DNA from: Erysipelotrichia bacterium
GTDB taxonomy: Bacteria > Bacillota_I > Bacilli_A > Erysipelotrichales > Erysipelotrichaceae
Reading direction: 5' to 3'
Length of the DNA stretch: 9,331 bases
Assembly: GCA_009916335.1 (NCBI GenBank)
Contig: SAAR01000127.1
Location: 1-9,331, forward strand
Each line of letters begins with the position of its first letter. Within the stretch, counting starts at the first letter, position 1. The translations under genes were made by a program, and so were the position numbers. The notes under the pieces are model-generated. The model was not told where the DNA came from, did not search any database, and was given only the letters and a program-made list of their open reading frames with translations. Of this stretch, positions 6,605 through 9,331 are shown piece after piece.

Positions 6605-7516
6605 ATGAAATTTAGTGATAATTTAAGAATGTTAAGAAAACAGAAAGGATACTCACAAGAACAGTTAGCTGAAAAGTTAAATGTATCCAGACAAGCTGTA
6701 TCAAAATGGGAAAGTGAAAGTGGTTTTCCTGAAATGGATAAGTTAGTCTTGTTAAGTGAATTATTTGCATGTAGTATTGATGCTTTATTAAAAGAAGATT
6801 TAAGCAACTCTACCATGATGGAAAAAGAACTCTATGATACACAACGCAATCAATTTTCTAAATTTATAACTTTTGGTATTGGTATTATTTTAGCAGGTAT
6901 ATGTGCTTATTTAGCACTGATTATCCCTTTTCCTGAAAATAGTGCAAATGAATATATTGGCGAAACTGCCTTTATGTGTTTTGTTTGTATCGGAGTAGCT
7001 CTTTTAATCTATGCAGGAATGCAGCTTGACTCCTTTCATAAAAAATATCCAAGCTTTTCTAAAAATCTATATACACAAACAGAAATAGATTTGTTTGACA
7101 AAAAATTTCGCATAGCGATTGTCAGTGGCGTAACCTTTATTTTAATCGGTATTATTTTAGAAATTTATTTAGAATCTGCCTTTAATGAAGATATTGCTAA
7201 TTTATGTTTCATGTCATGTGTGAATGTAGGTGTTAGTTTATTTGTTTATTATGGTACACAAAAACAAAAATTCACTTACCTGCAAGAACAAAGCAAACAA
7301 CTGGAACCACAAAAAGAACAAACACAAAATTTAAATAGTGTGGTGTGTGGTTGCATCATGTTGCTAACAACCATTATTTTCTTATTATGGAGTTTTCTAT
7401 TTAATGCCTGGGAAATTTCTTGGATTGCTTTCCCTGTTGGTGCTATGCTGTGTGGAATAGCCACTTTAATCATCACAGCCTTTAAAGAATTAAAAACACA
7501 AAACAGGAATGAATAG
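6605..7516 (+). CDS. Membrane-anchored XRE-family transcriptional regulator
   Basis: The 303-residue protein has an N-terminal XRE/HTH_3 DNA-binding domain (about residues 5-62, with YSQEQLAEKLNVSRQAVSKW at 16-35). A short linker is followed by six hydrophobic helices near 86-107, 121-139, 170-189, 200-217, 245-266 and 271-293. The membrane part appears built from two-helix units: segments 90-144 and 174-223 share an (I/L)G-I-L-YL...NE-I...FM-C-V-(I/V)GV-L-(I/V)Y-G-Q...F pattern, and 245-293 is a looser third unit. The start is set by GAGGTGAT (6593-6600) upstream of the ATG at 6605; an upstream TTG at 6572 in frame has no ribosome site. The gene lies 123 bases after the exporter ATPase with its own promoter. 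It may sense a membrane or envelope signal and control itself and perhaps the exporter. The ligand is unknown. Confidence 0.85.
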   Translation: MKFSDNLRMLRKQKGYSQEQLAEKLNVSRQAVSKWESESGFPEMDKLVLLSELFACSIDALLKEDLSNSTMMEKELYDTQRNQFSKFITFGIGIILAGICAYLALIIPFPENSANEYIGETAFMCFVCIGVALLIYAGMQLDSFHKKYPSFSKNLYTQTEIDLFDKKFRIAIVSGVTFILIGIILEIYLESAFNEDIANLCFMSCVNVGVSLFVYYGTQKQKFTYLQEQSKQLEPQKEQTQNLNSVVCGCIMLLTTIIFLLWSFLFNAWEISWIAFPVGAMLCGIATLIITAFKELKTQNRNE

Positions 7517-7531
7517 TCATTCTTGTTTTTT
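7502..7531 (+). terminator. Terminator overlapping the XRE gene stop
   Basis: AACAGGAATGA (7502-7512) and TCATTCTTGTT (7517-7527) form an 11-bp stem with one G-U pair and a 4-base loop, followed by T's to 7531. The stop codon lies in the loop, so the last codons of the gene form the 5' arm. Confidence 0.85.
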
Positions 7532-7544
7532 AATGTGTTTACAA

Positions 7545-7578
7545 AATGGTGCTTTGCCTTTTTCCTTTAAACACCATT
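7545..7578. repeat. Interrupted inverted repeat AATGGTG/CACCATT
   Basis: Two perfect 7-bp arms (7545-7551 and 7572-7578), extendable by TTT/AAA with a bulged C, are separated by 20 bases. No T-run follows on the plus strand. It lies about 16 bases before the -35 region of the next gene, so it could be an operator or a chance hairpin. Confidence 0.3.
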
Positions 7579-7593
7579 CACTAACAGAGAAAA

Positions 7594-7622
7594 GTGTCAT
7601 TCACAAAGTTTTGTTGTATAAT
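7594..7622 (+). promoter_or_regulatory. Promoter of the small-protein/hflX unit
   Basis: A perfect TATAAT -10 box (7617-7622) lies 17 bp after GTGTCA (7594-7599, 4 of 6 for the -35). The start at 7670 is 48 bases downstream. No other promoter is evident before hflX, so this one probably drives all three reading frames. Confidence 0.6.
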
Positions 7623-7669
7623 ACTATTGAAAACATTAGAAACAATTAAAGAAAGAGAGAACATGCAAT

Positions 7670-7912
7670 ATGTCAAATTTAAACAAATGGAAAGACTATA
7701 CCATTACTGATGATATTAAAAATGATATTGAAATGGTAGAAAAAACATATGAAACTTATCTTTGTGATAAAAATGATGACTGGAAATACATGAAATTAAA
7801 GCAAGCAATCTATGATTTGAGTTTAACGATAAAGCAAGCAGTTGTACATGGGGAAATATCTTCTGCTTGTGCAGAAGATATGAAAACATATTTCTGGGGG
7901 TTATTATTATGA
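7670..7912 (+). CDS. Hypothetical 80-aa protein upstream of hflX
   Basis: This is a small soluble protein with no signal peptide or membrane helix. It starts MSNLNKWKDYTITDD and is mostly helical by composition, with acidic N-terminal and hydrophobic C-terminal parts (ends TYFWGLLL). GAGAGA (7655-7660) lies 9 bases before the ATG, and a good promoter lies 48 bases upstream. Its stop overlaps the start of a 21-codon ORF as ATGA, a sign of translational coupling. From memory, small proteins with a -DWKYMKLK- and -YFWGL- pattern occur in Bacillota just before HipA/CtkA-like kinase genes. If so, this could be the surviving first gene of such a pair. That is unverified recall, so I give no function. 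Confidence 0.7.
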   Translation: MSNLNKWKDYTITDDIKNDIEMVEKTYETYLCDKNDDWKYMKLKQAIYDLSLTIKQAVVHGEISSACAEDMKTYFWGLLL

Positions 7913-7974
7913 TTGATTTCACTTCATGCAAAGAAGTTTTAAATACTTATCATAATACAAAGCAGGTGAAATAA
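7909..7974 (+). CDS. 21-codon ORF tiled between small protein and hflX; possible gene remnant
   Basis: This short frame starts MIDFTSCKEVLNTY and ends in NTKQVK. Its ATG overlaps the preceding stop (ATGA) and its stop overlaps the hflX start (TAATG). A G-run (7896-7900) lies 8 bases before its ATG and could serve as a ribosome site. It may be a coupling peptide that carries ribosomes from the 80-aa gene into hflX. It may also be the start of a longer gene whose body has been deleted: the MIDFT-C-...-TY opening resembles, from memory, the N-terminus of HipA/CtkA-like kinases (usually continuing TYGG). It may equally be a chance frame. Its own product need not be functional. Confidence 0.35.
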   Translation: MIDFTSCKEVLNTYHNTKQVK

Positions 7975-9215
7975 TGAGAAAAGCAATATTAGTAGGTGTA
8001 TCTTTAAGTGATACGATTGATTTTAAAGAAAACATAGAAGAAATGAAAAATCTAGCACAAGCTTGTGCGATAGAAGTTGTGCATACCATTACGCAAAGTT
8101 TGCGTAATCCTCATAAACAGACATATATTAATAGTGGAAAAGTAGCTGAGATAAAAACCTTATTAGAAAGTGAAGAAAGTATTGATCTAGTGCTTTTTGA
8201 TTGTGAGTTAGCACCTTCTCAGCAACGTAATTTAATAGAGCACTTAGATATTGAAATTGTTGACAAAACAAATTTAATTTTACAAATTTTTGAACAGCGT
8301 GCACAGACAAAAGAAGCGAAACTACAAGTAGAAGTCGCTAAACTAAAATATATTCTTCCTCGTTTAGCAGGTAGTTATGACAATTTAGATCGACAACGTG
8401 GGGGAGATAAAAATAGAGGAGCAGGTGAAAAGAAGATTGAAATTGATATTCGTAATATCACGCATCAAATTCACTGTGCTGAAAAAGAGTTAAAAGAAAT
8501 TGCTAAAAATAGAGAAACACAAAGACGGCAACGTAAAAAAACAAAGATTAAAAGTGTTGCATTAGTCGGTTATACCAATGCAGGTAAATCTTCTATTATG
8601 AATGCCCTCATGGAACGATTCCATAAAGAAGATAAAAAAGTGTTTGAAAAGGATATGCTATTTGCGACGCTAACAACAAATACAAGAAATATTCACTTAG
8701 ATAATAACCATCAGTTTTTAATTTCTGATACCGTAGGATTTGTGTCTGATTTACCACATAACTTAATTAAAGCATTTCATTCCACACTAGAAGAAGTAGT
8801 ACACGCTGATTTATTGATCCATGTGATTGATCTACACAATCCAGAATATCGCAAGCATAAGCAAGTGAGTGAACAAACGTTAGCCAATATTGATGCAGGA
8901 GATATTGAGGTTTTAAATGTTTATAACAAGTGTGATTTACGCGATATTGATTATCCAACGCTTAAAGATGATCAATTATATATTAGTGCCAAAGATGAAC
9001 AAAGCATTACGATGTTAATTGATACCATTGGTCAAAAACTGTTTAATGATATTCATACAAGTTTATTGATTCCTTATGAAGAAGGAGCATTGATTTCTAC
9101 ATTAAATACAAGTTGTAAGATCATTTCACAAGCATACAAAGAAACAGGTGTTTTACTTACATTATCAATGGATCAAGTTTTATACGAACAAGTGAAACAG
9201 TATGAAATTAAATAG
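7974..9215 (+). CDS. hflX: GTPase HflX
   Basis: HflX is a ribosome-associated GTPase that binds the large subunit and splits stalled or hibernating 70S ribosomes under stress. The 413 residues match the usual length. An N-terminal HflX domain (about 1-185) contains INSGKVAEIK (52-61), the VDKTNLILQIFEQRA helix (96-110) and a glycine-containing linker RGGDKNRGAGE (142-152). The G domain follows: G1 GYTNAGKSS (199-207), G2 region FATLTTNTR (230-238), G3 DTVGF (252-256), G4 NKCD (318-321) and G5 SAK (338-340). All nucleotide-binding motifs are intact. The linker has fewer glycines than the common GGGGG form, and the G2 region has TTN where many HflX have DPT. AGGTGA (7964-7969) is the ribosome site and lies inside the overlapping 21-codon ORF. 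A strong terminator follows about 70 bases downstream. Confidence 0.95.
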   Translation: MRKAILVGVSLSDTIDFKENIEEMKNLAQACAIEVVHTITQSLRNPHKQTYINSGKVAEIKTLLESEESIDLVLFDCELAPSQQRNLIEHLDIEIVDKTNLILQIFEQRAQTKEAKLQVEVAKLKYILPRLAGSYDNLDRQRGGDKNRGAGEKKIEIDIRNITHQIHCAEKELKEIAKNRETQRRQRKKTKIKSVALVGYTNAGKSSIMNALMERFHKEDKKVFEKDMLFATLTTNTRNIHLDNNHQFLISDTVGFVSDLPHNLIKAFHSTLEEVVHADLLIHVIDLHNPEYRKHKQVSEQTLANIDAGDIEVLNVYNKCDLRDIDYPTLKDDQLYISAKDEQSITMLIDTIGQKLFNDIHTSLLIPYEEGALISTLNTSCKIISQAYKETGVLLTLSMDQVLYEQVKQYEIK

Positions 9216-9284
9216 GATAAAGTCAACCACATTGATCTGAGTCCTGTCAAGTAGACACTCGAAATATCTAAAAAGCTTTATACC

Positions 9285-9313
9285 CCAGCTAGTCCTGTAC
9301 TAGCTGGTTTTTT
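9285..9313 (+). terminator. Intrinsic terminator downstream of hflX
   Basis: CCAGCTAGT (9285-9293) and ACTAGCTGG (9299-9307) form a perfect 9-bp stem with a 5-base loop, followed by six T's. It is the most GC-rich hairpin in the window and lies 69 bases after the hflX stop. Confidence 0.88.
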
Positions 9314-9331
9314 CTTTCATATTTAATCGCT

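Noticed and set aside
7716..7931. Minus-strand 71-codon frame opposite the 80-aa gene
   Set aside because: The plus-strand gene has a promoter, a ribosome site and overlaps with the next frames; the minus frame has none of these.

Overview
The window looks like chromosomal DNA of a low-GC Gram-positive bacterium (Bacillota). Supporting signs are AT-rich coding sequence with strong Shine-Dalgarno sites, a tRNA-sensing T-box leader, a lipobox lipoprotein used as the solute-binding protein of an ABC importer, and many short hairpin-plus-T terminators. The style of the small proteins and of HflX suggests Erysipelotrichales (Coprobacillus/Catenibacterium-like), but this is an impression, not a search result. 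There are no rRNA or tRNA genes, no CRISPR array and no complete mobile element.

Layout. (1) 1-451, minus strand: the start of a double-DUF2798 membrane protein, cut by the window edge, with its own promoter. (2) 618-926: a divergently transcribed 102-aa orphan protein. (3) 1080-4247: a promoter, a T-box riboswitch whose specifier reads UGG (Trp), then trpX-trpY-trpZ (lipoprotein, permease, ATPase) and a strong terminator. This is a tryptophan uptake operon switched on by uncharged tRNA-Trp. (4) 4249-6481: a promoter region with tandem 11-bp repeats, then an FtsX/MacB-type permease and its ATPase, a two-gene exporter-like module. (5) 6523-7531: a membrane-anchored XRE-family regulator with a palindromic candidate operator in its promoter and a terminator overlapping its stop codon. 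(6) 7594-9313: a small 80-aa protein, a 21-codon ORF that overlaps it by ATGA and overlaps the next start by TAATG, then hflX (ribosome-associated GTPase) and a strong terminator. The last ~70 bases may hold the edge of an insertion element.

How the genes work together. The best-supported regulatory unit is the T-box-controlled trpXYZ importer: the codon, the base that would pair with the tRNA discriminator and the transporter family all agree on tryptophan. The permease/ATPase pair and the adjacent six-helix XRE protein may form an exporter and a membrane sensor-regulator, but only proximity supports this. The tightly tiled 80-aa/21-aa/hflX arrangement suggests translational coupling, and possibly the scar of a deleted gene just upstream of hflX. 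I did not find a clearly new multi-gene system. The most unusual items are the tandem-repeat promoter, the repeat-built XRE membrane domain and the tiled ORFs before hflX.
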